A DNA stretch of 64,000 nucleotides from Dallia pectoralis (GCA_029465975.1 CM055736.1:5182781-5246780); one strand, 5' to 3'; shown: positions 1 to 10,389, counted from the stretch's first letter. Numbers and translations: made by a program. The notes: generated from the letters alone by a model not told the origin.

Positions 1-75
1 AACAGGAAGCAGGACCAGAGGTTGGGGTTCTCTCTGTACACAAACCACTGCACCTCAAGTCACCACTCAGTCAAA

Positions 76-1710
76 CTTTTGCAGATTTTATTTAACTAGG
101 GAGACACATTGAGACCAAGTTTGCATGTGTGCCCTGTGAACATCAATTCACGAATACAACAACATATAAAGGACATATACATACAATTAACAGAGGGTAA
201 TTGTCAATCAGTTAAAACAAACATAACTCTCACTATAAAAATCGAACATCATTTTCTTAAACTGACCCATTGACACCAAGACAGTTAAATTAAGCTCTGA
301 CTGGATAATGTTCCACAAATGAGATGCATTTAATGAGAATGCAGAACTTCCCGATTCAGTAGTTACAAAGGGTGTCTGTAATACTATCCAACTCTGCAAT
401 ATAGTATTGAAACCAGACGATCTATGTGTTAACAGAGATGATAAATATAACGGAAGCCTGTGGAGTCGAGCTTTGTAAACCAAAATAGAATATGGAGTGA
501 TCTACGCGCTTTTAAGTAAGTCTGAAGGGCACAATGGATAACAGAGTCAAGCAGCTTCAGAGTAGTAGCAGATGCAGCTTGGTAAATTGTGTCCCCTTAG
601 TCAAGTATAGGCATGAAAGTCGACTGAACAATTTGTCTCCTGTTCACTTAGGAGAAGCAATATTTGTTTCTGTAGAAGAAACTCACTTTACACTTAAGCT
701 TTTTATCAAGCTTGCTGATATGTTTCTTAAATGAAATGTCACTGTCAAGGTATTTGTATGAAGGAACCAATTACAAAACCATCCAACGACTGAAACTGTA
801 AGTCTGGTGAGATCATCTGGCGGGCACAACATGTATTTGGTTTTACTAGTTTTTTGCAACCTGCATTTTTTAAAGTCAGACTGTAAACTGGCCATAGCAT
901 GATTGTTGCATTGTTGGAGCACAAGAGTATAGAAGAGTATTGTCGATATTGATGTAACATGTACAATTATTTATAGATGGACCAATAGCGTTAATGTATA
1001 TAGTAAAAATCAGGTCCTAGAATGGATCCCAGAGGAACACCTCTTTTTACGATAAGAGTTACAGACCTAACTCCATCAAACACAATAGATTGTGTTCTGT
1101 CGGTAAGGTAGTTGCAAAACCAAGAACATGCAGCAGGACTAAGGCCTATTAATGACAATATCTTGAGCATGATACGATGGTCAACAGTATCAAAGGCCGT
1201 GGACATGTCAATGAACAATGAAGCACAAGTTAATTTAGCATCCATAGCATTTACAAGATCGTTTATAACTGGTATAGATGCAGAACCAGTACTAAGCTGA
1301 GGTCTAAAACCAGATAGATATGCATTCAAAATACACTTCTCAGACAGGAAAGTTCAGAGCTGCACATTTATCAGTGATTCAAGAATATTCGCTAAACAAG
1401 GGAGCATTGAAATTGACTGATAATTCTTAAGATTACCACTATTGCCACTCTTATGGAGATGCAACACAAATGCAGATTTACATAATTTAGTTTAGTTCTG
1501 AGTTTAAAGTCAAGTTAAAATATGGCTTACTGCACCAGCAATAAGGAGTGCTCCACATTTTCATAGGCAAGGTTCGAAATTGTCTGCCCCTTTAGCTTTC
1601 TTAGAATCTAAGGTCGTATTTAGGACTTCCTTACTAGAGAATTGTCTAAAAGCAAACCCAGAACCCACATTCTCAATATCAGCAAGCAGACTTTCTTTAA
1701 CCAACTCCAG
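76..1710 (-). pseudogene. L2-type LINE, 3' part: RT and C-terminal region, decayed
   Basis: Read on the minus strand, this stretch encodes pieces of a non-LTR reverse transcriptase in order. At 1560-1700 there is KKAKGADN. At 1340-1480 there is a decayed form of the NYRPISxLP block. At 991-1329 there are SGFRP, AFDTVDH and GVPLGSILGP. At 208-483 lies the C-terminal region with ESGSSAFSLNASHLWN. Many stops and frameshifts separate the blocks, and the YxDD region near 930-960 is corrupted. The 3' tail at about 76-190 (tttatttaactagggagacaca on the plus strand) recurs near 54880, which marks it as the family's 3' end. The blocks match L2-clade LINEs of fish. The copy is cut at 1710 by a Harbinger element, and its upstream coding sequence resumes at 10073. 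It is a dead copy. Confidence 0.85.
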
Positions 1711-1874
1711 GGGCCTCATTTATAAAACTGCGGTGAATTTCACGTCAGAAGTGGCGTACGGGCGGAACTTAGGACGTGCGTACGAATAGAAATATTCAGA
1801 TTTATAAAACAGTGGGCACGCACATCCTTCGCCATATTCGCTTTATAAATCAAAATGAACTTTAAATGTGGCGC

Positions 1875-2641
1875 TGTTACGTTCTGCAAAGTTCCTGTGC
1901 TGGGTCTGTGTTGGTGTTCTCTGTGTGTTTGTTCCTTTTGTCTGTTTGTTCACAGGTGGCTCGTCAGGACCGCAATCATCCCTTAGCCATGACTCCTCCC
2001 ATCCCGTGGGCCGGTTCAGCTGTGTTGAATCAACCAAATGATCTCCTACAGTATATAGTGGGCTACTTGGGGGTGAAAAGGGCGCGGGGGAGGTTTGGTA
2101 ATGTTTTGGGACTTTTTTGTAGTTATTCGCTGTGCCTGTGTGTTAGTTCTGTGCACGTCTGAAAGTAGTAATTGTACAAATATTGAAATTGTTTGTTTGT
2201 TGAGTAACCTGTTGTCCTGTTTGTTTCTGTTTTCTTTTCCTTCCCAGGGAAGAGGGGAACACGTGGGAGTGTTAGGCAAGCTGCCCTGGGGCCTACATCA
2301 CCCGTAGGGTAACTTCCTTGTATAAACACACCAGGGTAGATCTGGGCGGTCCACCCCACTTGGCTAGGGCATCTGGAAAGCATGCCAGGTAGATGTAATT
2401 TGTGTTCTAGGGTAGGTTAGCAGTTATACCTTTACTTTCTTTGCTTTGGACCCGCTAAGCCCCTTTTTCCCACGTGTATAGTTGTTTGTTTACCGTGGCG
2501 TAATAAAGCCTTTTCTGTTAAACGGTACCTTGCTGTGTCTATGTCCTTGTATGCACTCACTACACCTCTCTTGCGGACGCTGACCAATAGTTGCCCTGGG
2601 TTGTGACATTTCCCTCCCGTACGCGGGGGTAGGCAGTAACA
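1875..2641 (+). repeat. 5' LTR of the Gmr1-type element
   Basis: This 767-bp LTR runs from TGTTAC to GTAACA. A TATA-like stretch (gtatatag) lies near 2050 and a polyadenylation signal AATAAA at 2502-2507. Compared by eye with the 3' LTR at 7550-8316 it has 8 substitutions and no indels, six of them transitions. This LTR would supply the promoter, and the 3' copy the polyadenylation site. Confidence 0.95.
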
Positions 2642-2643
2642 AA

Positions 2644-2661
2644 TGGGGGCTCTTCCGGGAT
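2644..2661 (+). promoter_or_regulatory. Primer-binding site, tRNA-Pro type
   Basis: Two bases after the 5' LTR comes TGGGGGCTCTTCCGGGAT. From memory this matches the 18-nt tRNA-Pro primer-binding site of some retroelements at 17 of 18 positions. The assignment to tRNA-Pro is therefore by recognition, not by comparison with a tRNA from this genome. Confidence 0.75.
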
Positions 2662-2798
2662 GTCACACCCCGTTGCGTAGGGCATCTATGAGGTTGGTGT
2701 CTGGAGGGTGGGGCTCTGGTGTATGCAAGGACTGGTGTTTTGTTGTAGAGTGGTAGAGGTAGTGGTGTTGTAGTAGTGAGCTGGGGGAAAGGGTCAAA

Positions 2799-4219
2799 AT
2801 GGAGGCATCTCCAGCTGCGGTGTTTATTGAGTACCCCTCTGATGAGGGTTTGTTAGCGCTGCTAAAAACAGACTTACTGGCAGTTGCAGATTTCTACAAA
2901 ATACCGATCCAGAAACAGGCCCTAAAGGCTACCATAGTTGAAGCCATTAGGGAACACTTAGTTGACCAAGGGATCCTGACTCTAAAAGAGGAGGGTGAAG
3001 CCCAAGACGGTGTGGGTAGTGAAGGGGCATTAATGTCCCTCTCGCCTGTACGATCGAAGGACGGAGGTATGGGGGAGCCTCAGACACCTGTGACCTTGCC
3101 CAAGTACGATCCGAGTTCTCTGCTGTCTGGTAGCTCCATGGAAGCAGCGCGACTCAGGCTACGCGTGACGCGTCTAGAAGCAGAGCTTAAAGATAAGGAA
3201 GAACGAAGAAGGAGATAGACGCTGCCGCAGACAAGGAAGCGCGGATTTCTATTCGGCGCTTAGAGTTGGAGGCTGGAGCCAGCCCTCCGCCCGCCGGGCA
3301 GCAGAATCGGTTTGACGTGAGTAGAAACATTGCGGTAGTCCCTCCATTTTGAGAGTCAGAGGTCGACTCCTATTTTTCCGCTTTTGAAAGGGTAGCTACG
3401 GCATTGCAATGGCCTAAAGAAGTCTGGTCTCTTCTCTTGCAATGTAAACTGGTGGGAAAGGCCCAAGAGGTAGTAGCCTCCCTCTCCATAGAGGATGGCT
3501 TACAGTACGATCTGGTGAAAGCTACGGTGTTGCGTGCCTATGAGCTAGTGCCAGAAGCGTACAGGCAACGTTTTAGGAGTTTTAAGAAAAACACTGATCG
3601 TACGTTTGTTGAATTCGCAAGGGAGAAAGAGACGCTGTTTGATCGTTGGTGTGCAGCCTGCAAAACCACTGACTATGCAGGGTTGCGCGAGCTAATGTTA
3701 TTAGAGGATTTTAAGAATCATCTACCCGACCGTATTGTAGTGCACATAAATGAACAAAAGGTGTCGTCTGTGGCTCAGGCAGCCATCGTAGCGGACGAGT
3801 ACATGCTGACCCACAAAACAGTGTTCTCGTCACTGAGGTCTGAGTTCAGACCTGGATTGGCGCCACGCAGCATGCGTCCGGTACCGAGTGAGAGGGCTGA
3901 CAAGACAGATAACAGGGAATGTTTTTATTGTCACCGTGTGGGGCATTTTATTGCTGACTGCCCTACCCTTAAAAACAGGCAGAAGTCACCCCCCCGAAAA
4001 CTTAAGCAGATGGGGTTGGTTAACCCGAGGGCGCATTTGGAGGAGTCCACCTTGCGGCCAGATCCCTGTTATTCTCCCTTTGTGTCCACCGGATGGGTGG
4101 CGTTGCCAGGCAACCAAGACTGTAGGAAGTCTGTGAGCCTTCTGAGGGACTCTCCAGTGCTCTCCAGTGTGTTGCCATGGTCAGACACCACGGCGGTTGG
4201 TTCACAGGTGCTGCTCTGA
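2799..4219 (+). pseudogene. gag: gag (and start of protease) of the Gmr1-type element, broken
   Basis: The reading starts at ATG 2799 and runs 139 codons, including a charged coiled-coil-like stretch (RLEAELKDKEERRRR), to a stop at 3216-3218. Coding then continues in a different frame, so a 1-2 base change lies near 3210. In the new frame a TGA at 3350-3352 interrupts an otherwise open frame. The capsid-like part follows (3404 onward, ALQWPKEVWSLLL), and then a CCHC zinc knuckle of spacing C-x2-C-x4-H-x4-C at 3920-3961. The start of the aspartic protease is near 4140, where the active-site triplet reads D-S-P instead of D-S/T-G. The frame stops at TGA 4217-4219. Gag would form the particle and bind RNA, but this copy cannot make a full product. 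Confidence 0.88.
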
Positions 4220-4228
4220 GGTATCGGA

Positions 4229-5791
4229 ATGGGAACAACAGCCGTTCCGTTACATTGGGTATATTTGGAGACCGGTATTGTGTCTGGTTGTGTTCGTATC
4301 GGGGTAGTAGATGAGTTACCGGTTAACGGGGTGTCGTTGCTCCTAGGAAATGATATAGCGGGTGGAATAGTTAACCCAGTGTTGGAGGTGGTAGACAAAC
4401 CACAGGGAGGGCAGGACTGTGAGGGCCTAGCAAGGCAGTTCCCTAAAGTGTTCGCAGAATGTGCAGTCACCCGTGCGCAGAGTAGAACGTTTAGCGATGT
4501 AGTGGAGTTGGGTGATGGCATTTTTGGGGATGCTGCTTTGCTGTCTAAAGAAAAACCAGTAGGCAAAGAGACAGTCTGGAGAGAGGCACCAAAGTTGAGT
4601 GACATTCTGTTGTCCATTACGGCGCCAAAAATTATAGCGGCACAGAAGGAGGATCGCAGTTTGTCTGCGTGTTTTTCTACAGTAGTAACCCCAGAGGAAG
4701 CAAAGAATGTCGGGAAAGCGTACTTTCTCCACAATGGGATATTAACGCGCAGCTGGAGAGTGCCTAAAGCAGACGGTGATTGGGGTACAGTGTCACAAGT
4801 TGTGCTTCCCACCTCGTTTCGGCAACAAGTATTGTCAGTGGCTCATGACCAGGCGTGGTCTGGTCATCTAGGGGTTACAAAAACCTATAATCGTATTCTA
4901 CAGCATTTCTTTTGGCCTAGGTTGAAGTCAGATGTTGTAGAGTGGTGCAAAACCTGTCATGTATGTCAGCTCATGGGAAAACCAAATCAAACGATTCCCC
5001 ACGCTCCTCTCTGTCCAATCCCTGTAGTGGGAGAACCGTTTGACAGAGTAATCGTAGATTGCGTGGGCCCATTACCGAAAACCAAAACAGGCAATCAATA
5101 TTTGTTGACTATAATGTGTTGTGCAACTCGTTTCCCGGAGGCCATTCCCTTACGGAATATTACAGCCAAGGCAGTGACGAAAGCCCTGATTAAGTTCTTC
5201 ACCACATTTGGGCTTCCAAAAGAATTGCAGACCGACCAAGGGAGCAATTTCATGTCAAAACTGTTAGCAAAGGTGTTGCAAACACTGGCGATTCGTCACC
5301 AAACTTCCAGTCCGTATCATCCTGAAAGCCAAGGTGCCTTGGAAAGGTGGCATCAGACGCTAAAAGGAATGCTCCGAAAATATTGTTTGGATACGGGAGC
5401 TGATTGGGATGAGGGCGTGCCTTATGTAGTGTTCGCCATAAGGGAGACAGTTCAGGAGTCGTTAGGCTTTAGTCCTGATGATTTGGTGTTTGGACACACA
5501 CCTCGGGGGCCTTTAAAAGTGTTAAAGGAACATATACTTTCAGGTGATTCAGCAAAAACTTTTCCACGGAACGTCTGTGAATATGTGGACGGAATGCGTA
5601 ATCGTCTTCATAATGCATGTGTAGTGGCTCACGAGTCACTTACGGGTGTTCAAAGAAAGATGAAGAAACGTTATGACCAAACGGCGAAAAGCCGTGAATT
5701 TGAGGTTAACGATGAAGTGTTGGTACTACTGCCGGTGCAGGGCTCGTCGCTGTCAGCTCGTTATTCGGGACCGCATGTGGTGGAGAAATGA
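4229..5791 (+). pseudogene. pol: Protease end and integrase of the Gmr1-type element
   Basis: This 520-codon open frame is in the same frame as the 3' part of gag and is separated from it only by TGA 4217-4219. It opens with the C-terminal part of the aspartic protease (SLLLGNDIAGG at about residues 35-45). The integrase has an HHCC zinc-binding domain at H206, H213, C243 and C246. Its DDE core is at D277, D336 and E372, with exactly 35 residues between the last two. A C-terminal region with a GPxxVV-type motif follows. All catalytic residues of the integrase are present. A TGA at 5789-5791 cuts the last part of the integrase C-terminus, which continues in frame beyond it. The enzyme would insert the cDNA copy into host DNA. 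Its position upstream of RT is the diagnostic feature of this clade. Confidence 0.92.
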
Positions 5792-5812
5792 CTAAGTGAC
5801 ACTAACTACGTA

Positions 5813-7471
5813 GTGAAGACCCCAGAGCGAAGACGCTCATCTAGAGTATGCCATATAAATATGTTGAAGAAGTATAATAGGCGAAAACCCCCTCACAGTC
5901 CCAACGTTCAGGTTCCGAGGGCAGTGCCTGGTGTGGCCACTGTGGCACTGCACGAGGGTACACTACTCGACGACATTCAGGAGGATGGGTTGGTGATGAA
6001 GAGTGAGCAGTTCCAGCGGGAACGATTGTGCAACTCGGCTTTGCTGGTAACTTTGCCGTCAATAATGCAAAACCTGTGCAATCCCTTGAACGAGCAGCAA
6101 CAAAATGACCTTATTGCCATGATCAACCTGTTCCCTGCTCTCTTTAAGGATGTTCCAGGCCGTACTACAGTGCTGAGCCATGATGTGGATGTTGGGTGCG
6201 CAACCCCTATTAAACAGCACCCGTACCGTGTGAACTCACACAAACGCGGGATCATGAGGAAAGAGGCGAGTTATTTGTTGAAAAATGGCATGGCAAAACA
6301 CAGCAATAGCCCCTGGAGTTCTCCATGTATTCTAGTACCGAAACCTGATGGCACGTCTAGGCTGTGTACTGACTACAGACGAGTTAACTCTGTTACCGTG
6401 CCTGATTCATTCCCGTTGCCACGAATCGACGACTGTGTTGATACTATTGGCGCCGCCATGTACGTGAGTAAATTGAAGGGTTACTGGCAGGTGCCGTTGA
6501 CTGAACGTGCGTCTACGATTTCAGCTTTTGTAACGCCTGACCAGTTCCTGCAATATACAGTAATGGCGTTTGGCATGCGTAATGCGCCAGCGACATTTCA
6601 GAGGCTGGTTAATACAGTGCTTGAGGGGGTAGACAATTGTACCGCTTACTTGGATGACTTGGTCATCTACTCGTCCAGCTGGGCTGAACACATTTCGACG
6701 GTGCGGGTGGTGTTCGAGCGGCTGGCGGCTGCGTCCTTGACGCTAAATTTAGCCAAGTGCGAATTTGGGAAAGCCACAGTAACCTATTTGGGGAAAGAAG
6801 TGGGACGTGGCCAAGTGCGTCCTGTGGAAAGGAAGGTGGACGCAATTACGACCTATCCAGCGCCTACTACCCGCCGTCAGTTAAGGCGTTTCTTGGGCAT
6901 GGTCGGTTATTACCGGACGTTTTGTAGAAATCTGTCATCGGTGGTGGCCCCGCTGACGGCGTTGATCAGTCCAAAGGTACCTTTTAGATGGACGTTTGAG
7001 TGCCAGGGGAGCTTTGAAGCGGCTAAGTGTTTATTAAGTTCGGCTCCAGTTCTAGCAGCTCCGGACTTTGAAAAGCCGTTTAAGATTGAAGTGGACGCCA
7101 CAATGGTCGGCGCGGGTGCGGTGTTGCTTCAGGAGGACTCGGACGGAGTCGACCGTCCTGTGTGTTTCTTTTCACGTAAATTCAGCCCGTGCCAAACCCG
7201 TAACTCCACAATGGAGCAGGAGACGTTGGCGTTGCTGATGGCTCTACACTTTTTTGAGGTTTACATTGGCTCTAGTTCGAAGGCTGTTGAGGTTTTTACA
7301 GACCATAATCCTCTAGTTTTCTTAGACCGTATGTATAACCAGAACCGCCGACTTATGCAGTGGGCATTGGTTGTGCAGAACTACAACGTTGTCATACGTC
7401 ACATCAAGGGTGTGTGCAACGTTGTGGCTGATGCCATATCCCGCGTATGGGAGCAACCTGGGGGCTGTTAA
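5813..7471 (+). pseudogene. pol: Reverse transcriptase and RNase H of the Gmr1-type element
   Basis: This 552-codon frame begins with the tail of the integrase, in frame past the TGA at 5789. RT follows, with SNSPWSSPCILVPKPDG and LCTDYRRVN. The polymerase box YLDD is at residues 279-282 (6647-6658), then LGxxGYYR (thumb). RNase H has D428, E470, D497 and a final VVADAIS. Motif A is abnormal: the sequence reads SKL-KGYWQVPLT (6467-6487), where Ty3/gypsy-type enzymes have about three more residues, including the catalytic aspartate. This looks like a 9-base in-frame deletion between short TTG repeats. The RT is therefore predicted to be inactive even though the frame is long and open. The frame ends at TAA just before the purine tract. 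Confidence 0.92.
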
Positions 7472-7540
7472 TTCGGGGGTTAGTGGTTCTTTTTTTTTCA
7501 TTCCTGTTGAAAACAAAACCTTTCGGTTTATGTTTTTTTT

Positions 7541-7549
7541 GTGGGGGCG
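7541..7549 (+). promoter_or_regulatory. Polypurine tract
   Basis: The sequence gtgggggcg, preceded by a T run, directly abuts the 3' LTR start at 7550. Position and composition fit the plus-strand DNA primer of an LTR retrotransposon. Confidence 0.75.
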
Positions 7550-8316
7550 TGTTACGTTCTGCGAAGTTCCTGCGCTGGGTCTATGTTGGTGTTCTCTGTG
7601 TGTTTGTTCCTTTTGTCTGTTTGTCCACAGGTGGCTCGTCAGGACCGCAATCATCCCTTAGCTATGACTCCTCCCATCCCGTGGGCCGGTTCAGCTGTGT
7701 TGAATCAACCAAATGATCTCCTACAGTATATAGTGGGCTACTTGGGGGTGAAAAGGGCGCGGGGGAGGTTTGGTAATGTTTTGGGACTTTTTTGTAGTTA
7801 CTCGCTGTGCCTGTGTGTTAGTTCTGTGCACGTCTGAAAGTAGTAATTGTACAAATATTGAAATTGTTTGTTTGTTGAGTAACCTGTTGTCCTGTTTGTT
7901 TCTGTTTTCTTTTCCTTCCCAGGGAAGAGGGGAACACGTGGGAGTGTTAGGCAAGCTGCCCTGGGGCCTTCATCACCCGTAGGGTAACTTCCTTGTATAA
8001 ACACACCAGGGTAGATCTGGGCGGTCCACCCCACTTGGCTAGGGCATCTGGAAAGCATGCCAGGTAGATGTAATTTGTGTTCTAGGGTAGGTTAGCAGTT
8101 ATACCTTTACTTTCTTTGCTTTGGACCCGCTCAGCCCCTTTTTCCCACGTGTATAGTTGTTTGTTTACCGTGGCGTAATAAAGCCTTTTCTGTTAAACGG
8201 TACCTTGCTGTGTCTATGTCCTTGTATGCACTCACTACACCTCTCTTGCGGACGCTGACCAATAGTTGCCCTGGGTTGTGACATTTCCCTCCCGTACGCG
8301 GGGGTAGGCAGTAACA
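7550..8316 (+). repeat. 3' LTR of the Gmr1-type element
   Basis: This 767-bp LTR is collinear with the 5' LTR without gaps. AATAAA is at 8177-8182. It is followed by the target duplication GGCGC at 8317-8321 and then by Harbinger sequence. Confidence 0.95.
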
Positions 8317-8407
8317 GGCGCAGCTTTTGCGGCTTCATGTCACGCTCATATTTGTACATAAATAGTCAGAGAAACACCCTAAATTAATATTCATTTGTTG
8401 AGACATC

Positions 8408-8733
8408 ATGGCAAACACGGAGGAAAACCGAAAAAGAAACGTTACTCAATGTGAAGTTATTGTTGGAGAGGTGGAAAAGAGGAGAAAATGTTCTTTGAAG
8501 GGCACAGTGTGGGCATCACTAATGCCAAAAAGCCGATTCCGTGGCAAAATGTAGCTGATGCTGTTGTTGCCGCAGCGTCAGAAAGTCGGAACGTGGCCGA
8601 AAAAAAAGTGGTCAGATATCCAAGTCGATGCCAAAAAGCGTCTAGCGCTTCATCGTAAAAGTGTGTCTGCCACGGGTTTAGGAAAGCTGTCCCCTGCACG
8701 TATAGTGAATGAGTTAGACACTGAAGTACAGTA
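8408..8733 (+). pseudogene. Harbinger Myb/SANT-like DNA-binding protein, broken
   Basis: The sequence starts at an ATG followed by MANTEENRKRNVTQCEV. After a frameshift and stop it continues as KKWSDIQVDAKKRLALHRKS and VSATGLG, the conserved core and TG motif of the Myb/SANT-like proteins encoded by Harbinger transposons. These proteins bind the transposon ends and help HARBI1 reach the nucleus. A stop follows ELDTEVQ near 8733. At least one frameshift lies between 8490 and 8560. It sits convergently to the transposase remnant that ends 20 bp downstream. The function is inferred from the family; this copy is dead. Confidence 0.75.
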
Positions 8734-8752
8734 AAAATGTGAAATATGTCTA

Positions 8753-9313
8753 TTACTCAAACGTACCAAAAAGCCAGCCATCACGCACCAGCCTCGAGTC
8801 TGGGGTTGATCCATGCCACAAAGGCACTACATTAGTGAGCAACATGTCTGCATCACAAAGTATTTGGACATGGATCGAATGAAGATGTTTTCGATTTATG
8901 AAAGCATTTTCATTCTCACTCGGTGCAACGATTACAGTTGGAAAAACGGACATTGCTGCAAATTACTTTTTTGTTTGAATGTTCACCCGCAGTGTACTGA
9001 AACTTTATGTAATTATGAGACAAACCTACTATACATACTAACACCTCTAACCTAACCTGGCTAAGGGTTAGCTGAGATATCCTTGACCTGTCAGCCAATT
9101 CCCTGTGTGAGACTTGCACAAAGTGGTTTCTCCGGTGCTCCTCAGTAACGCAGCCCAAAAGAGTGCAGAAGACTAACATGGCGGCCCAAGGAAGTCGGAA
9201 CCAGCTTATGAGACACTCGTCCTAGTTTGCCGGCAAGTGTTCTTGCTGTGTGCGAAGCGTTCCCTCCGAATCGTTCCATTGGCCATATCTTCTAACAGCG
9301 CATAATCAGCCAT
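8753..9313 (-). pseudogene. HARBI1-type transposase fragment, broken
   Basis: On the minus strand the reading starts near 9313 with MADYALLEDMANGTIRRER. It continues in shifted frames through RRNHFVQVSHRELADRSRIS, CIVGLSHNYIKFQYTAGEHS, NENAFINRKHLHSIHVQI, and CDADMLLTNVVPLWHGST. This is the order seen in HARBI1 and Harbinger transposases. The first DDE block (the AIDCTH region) is missing or scrambled near 8940. The second aspartate region (CDADM) is recognisable. The C-terminal third with the last catalytic residue is deleted. The product would have cut and pasted the element; this copy cannot. Confidence 0.72.
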
Positions 9314-10069
9314 TGTGCCTCATTGCTCATTGTGGCTTTTTATAACCATCTATTAGATTGTATTTGATAAGTTACCGGAGTCGGTATTAAACTAATTGTA
9401 AATGTCAAATAGTTCTGCACATATAAAAGGTATTGCACCTTTCAAAAGGGTTAAGACATGCGTCACGATGAAAGACATTTAAAAAAGAACCAACCAATGA
9501 TTCTGTAGCTGATAACGACATCTATATTATGAAATATACTTTTCCCAGTGGACAATAAATACCATCTATGGATATATATATTTCCATCTCCCCTATCTCC
9601 TCATCTATCCGCTCCATCAGACGGAGACATCGACAAGAAAATCAATTTTAGACATCAATATAATTACAGAACATATTTGGAGTTGTTTTTTTGGAAATAA
9701 ATCTTAATTTGAATTGATGTTATATCTTGTTTTAATTTGTTTCTTTTTGCAGATTGATCAAACAGGTGTTTGTGTAGGCTGTTGTTGTAAGAATGGCTTT
9801 GTGATCTCTTCATATTATTAATGACAGGAAATATTTTGATTTATTTTACACAATGGTCTGCATTTTCACACAGTTTCACGTGTTTTATCCATCTGCCGAC
9901 GATGTCGCCATTTCTCATTTCACCCGTTTCTGTGTGTACGCATGGGTCAGAGTTTGCGTGAAGGACCGCACATTTTCCCGGCAGGTTTGCTTTTTATAAA
10001 TCCAAACTATTGCGTAGAGAGCGGCAAACATCTTCTTTTGTGCATATGCAGCGGTTATAAATGAGGCCC
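9314..10069. other. Right subterminal part of the Harbinger element, non-coding
   Basis: I see no coding sequence here. It is AT-rich and runs to the right terminal inverted repeat ttataaatgaggccc at 10055-10069. Confidence 0.6.
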
Positions 10070-10072
10070 CAG

Positions 10073-10385
10073 GTAACACTTATAATTGTTGGGTTTGATT
10101 AACAGTCAGATATTTCTTTAAGTTTTAAACAATAATTTCTTTGCATCTGAAATAATTAATCCAAGCTGGAATCTTCAGCTAGCTCCTGGGTAAATCAGGG
10201 GTTAGATTTACTTTTATCTGATAGGATTTTTTGGGAGACATGCTTATCCACAATGGCATTGAAGATGCTACAGAACTTATGCAGGGCCAGTTCAGGATCA
10301 ACTATGGATGTGACACATCCAATATCACTCTGACATAAATCATATAGAAATGTCTGTTCATTAACAGTATAAGGATTGGCAATCT
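10073..10385 (-). pseudogene. L2-type LINE, region between endonuclease and RT
   Basis: On the minus strand this reads VNEQTFLYDLCQSDIG, DPELALHKFCSIFNAI, VDKHVSQK, then KSKSNP with FTQELAED, as in the linker between endonuclease and RT of L2 LINEs. It is the direct upstream continuation of the LINE piece ending at 1710: joining 1710 to 10073 with one CAG removed restores a continuous element. The upstream end is cut near 10385, where LTR-type sequence begins. Confidence 0.78.
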
Positions 10386-10389
10386 ATCC

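Larger units (their letters stand above)
1875..8316 (+). mobile_element. Gmr1-type LTR retrotransposon (gag-PR-IN-RT-RH)
   Basis: This is a 6,442-bp element with two 767-bp LTRs that begin TGTTAC and end GTAACA. A perfect 5-bp target duplication GGCGC flanks it (1870-1874 and 8317-8321). A primer-binding site follows the 5' LTR and a purine tract precedes the 3' LTR. The integrase is encoded upstream of reverse transcriptase and RNase H, although RT and IN motifs are Ty3/gypsy-like. This is the pol order described for Gmr1 of Atlantic cod and relatives in other deuterostomes. No env-like reading frame is present. From about 3210 to 7471 all coding sequence is in one frame, so gag and pol were probably one long frame, now interrupted by three TGA codons and one frameshift. 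The LTRs differ at only 8 positions by eye, so the insertion is recent compared with its surroundings. Confidence 0.95.
1711..10069. mobile_element. PIF/Harbinger DNA transposon, split by an LTR element
   Basis: The ends are inverted copies of GGGCCTCATTTATAA, and the element is flanked on both sides by the 3-bp duplication CAG (1708-1710 and 10070-10072). Removing it rejoins the L2 LINE reading, which confirms the boundaries. A Gmr1-type LTR retrotransposon occupies 1875-8316 (plus a 5-bp duplication), so the element itself is about 1.9 kb. It carries the two genes expected of the superfamily, both dead: a Myb/SANT-like DNA-binding protein on the plus strand (8408-8733) and a HARBI1-type DDE transposase on the minus strand (8753-9313). 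The two are convergent. No HARBI1 C-terminal half is visible, so this is an internally deleted copy. A lone copy of the same terminus lies at 14401-14413. Confidence 0.85.

Noticed and set aside
2046..2383. ORFs inside both LTRs
   Set aside because: Present identically in both LTRs but without coding signatures; explained by LTR sequence.
4069..4812. Minus-strand 247-codon frame opposite pol
   Set aside because: Shadow of the protease-integrase frame; no motif of its own.
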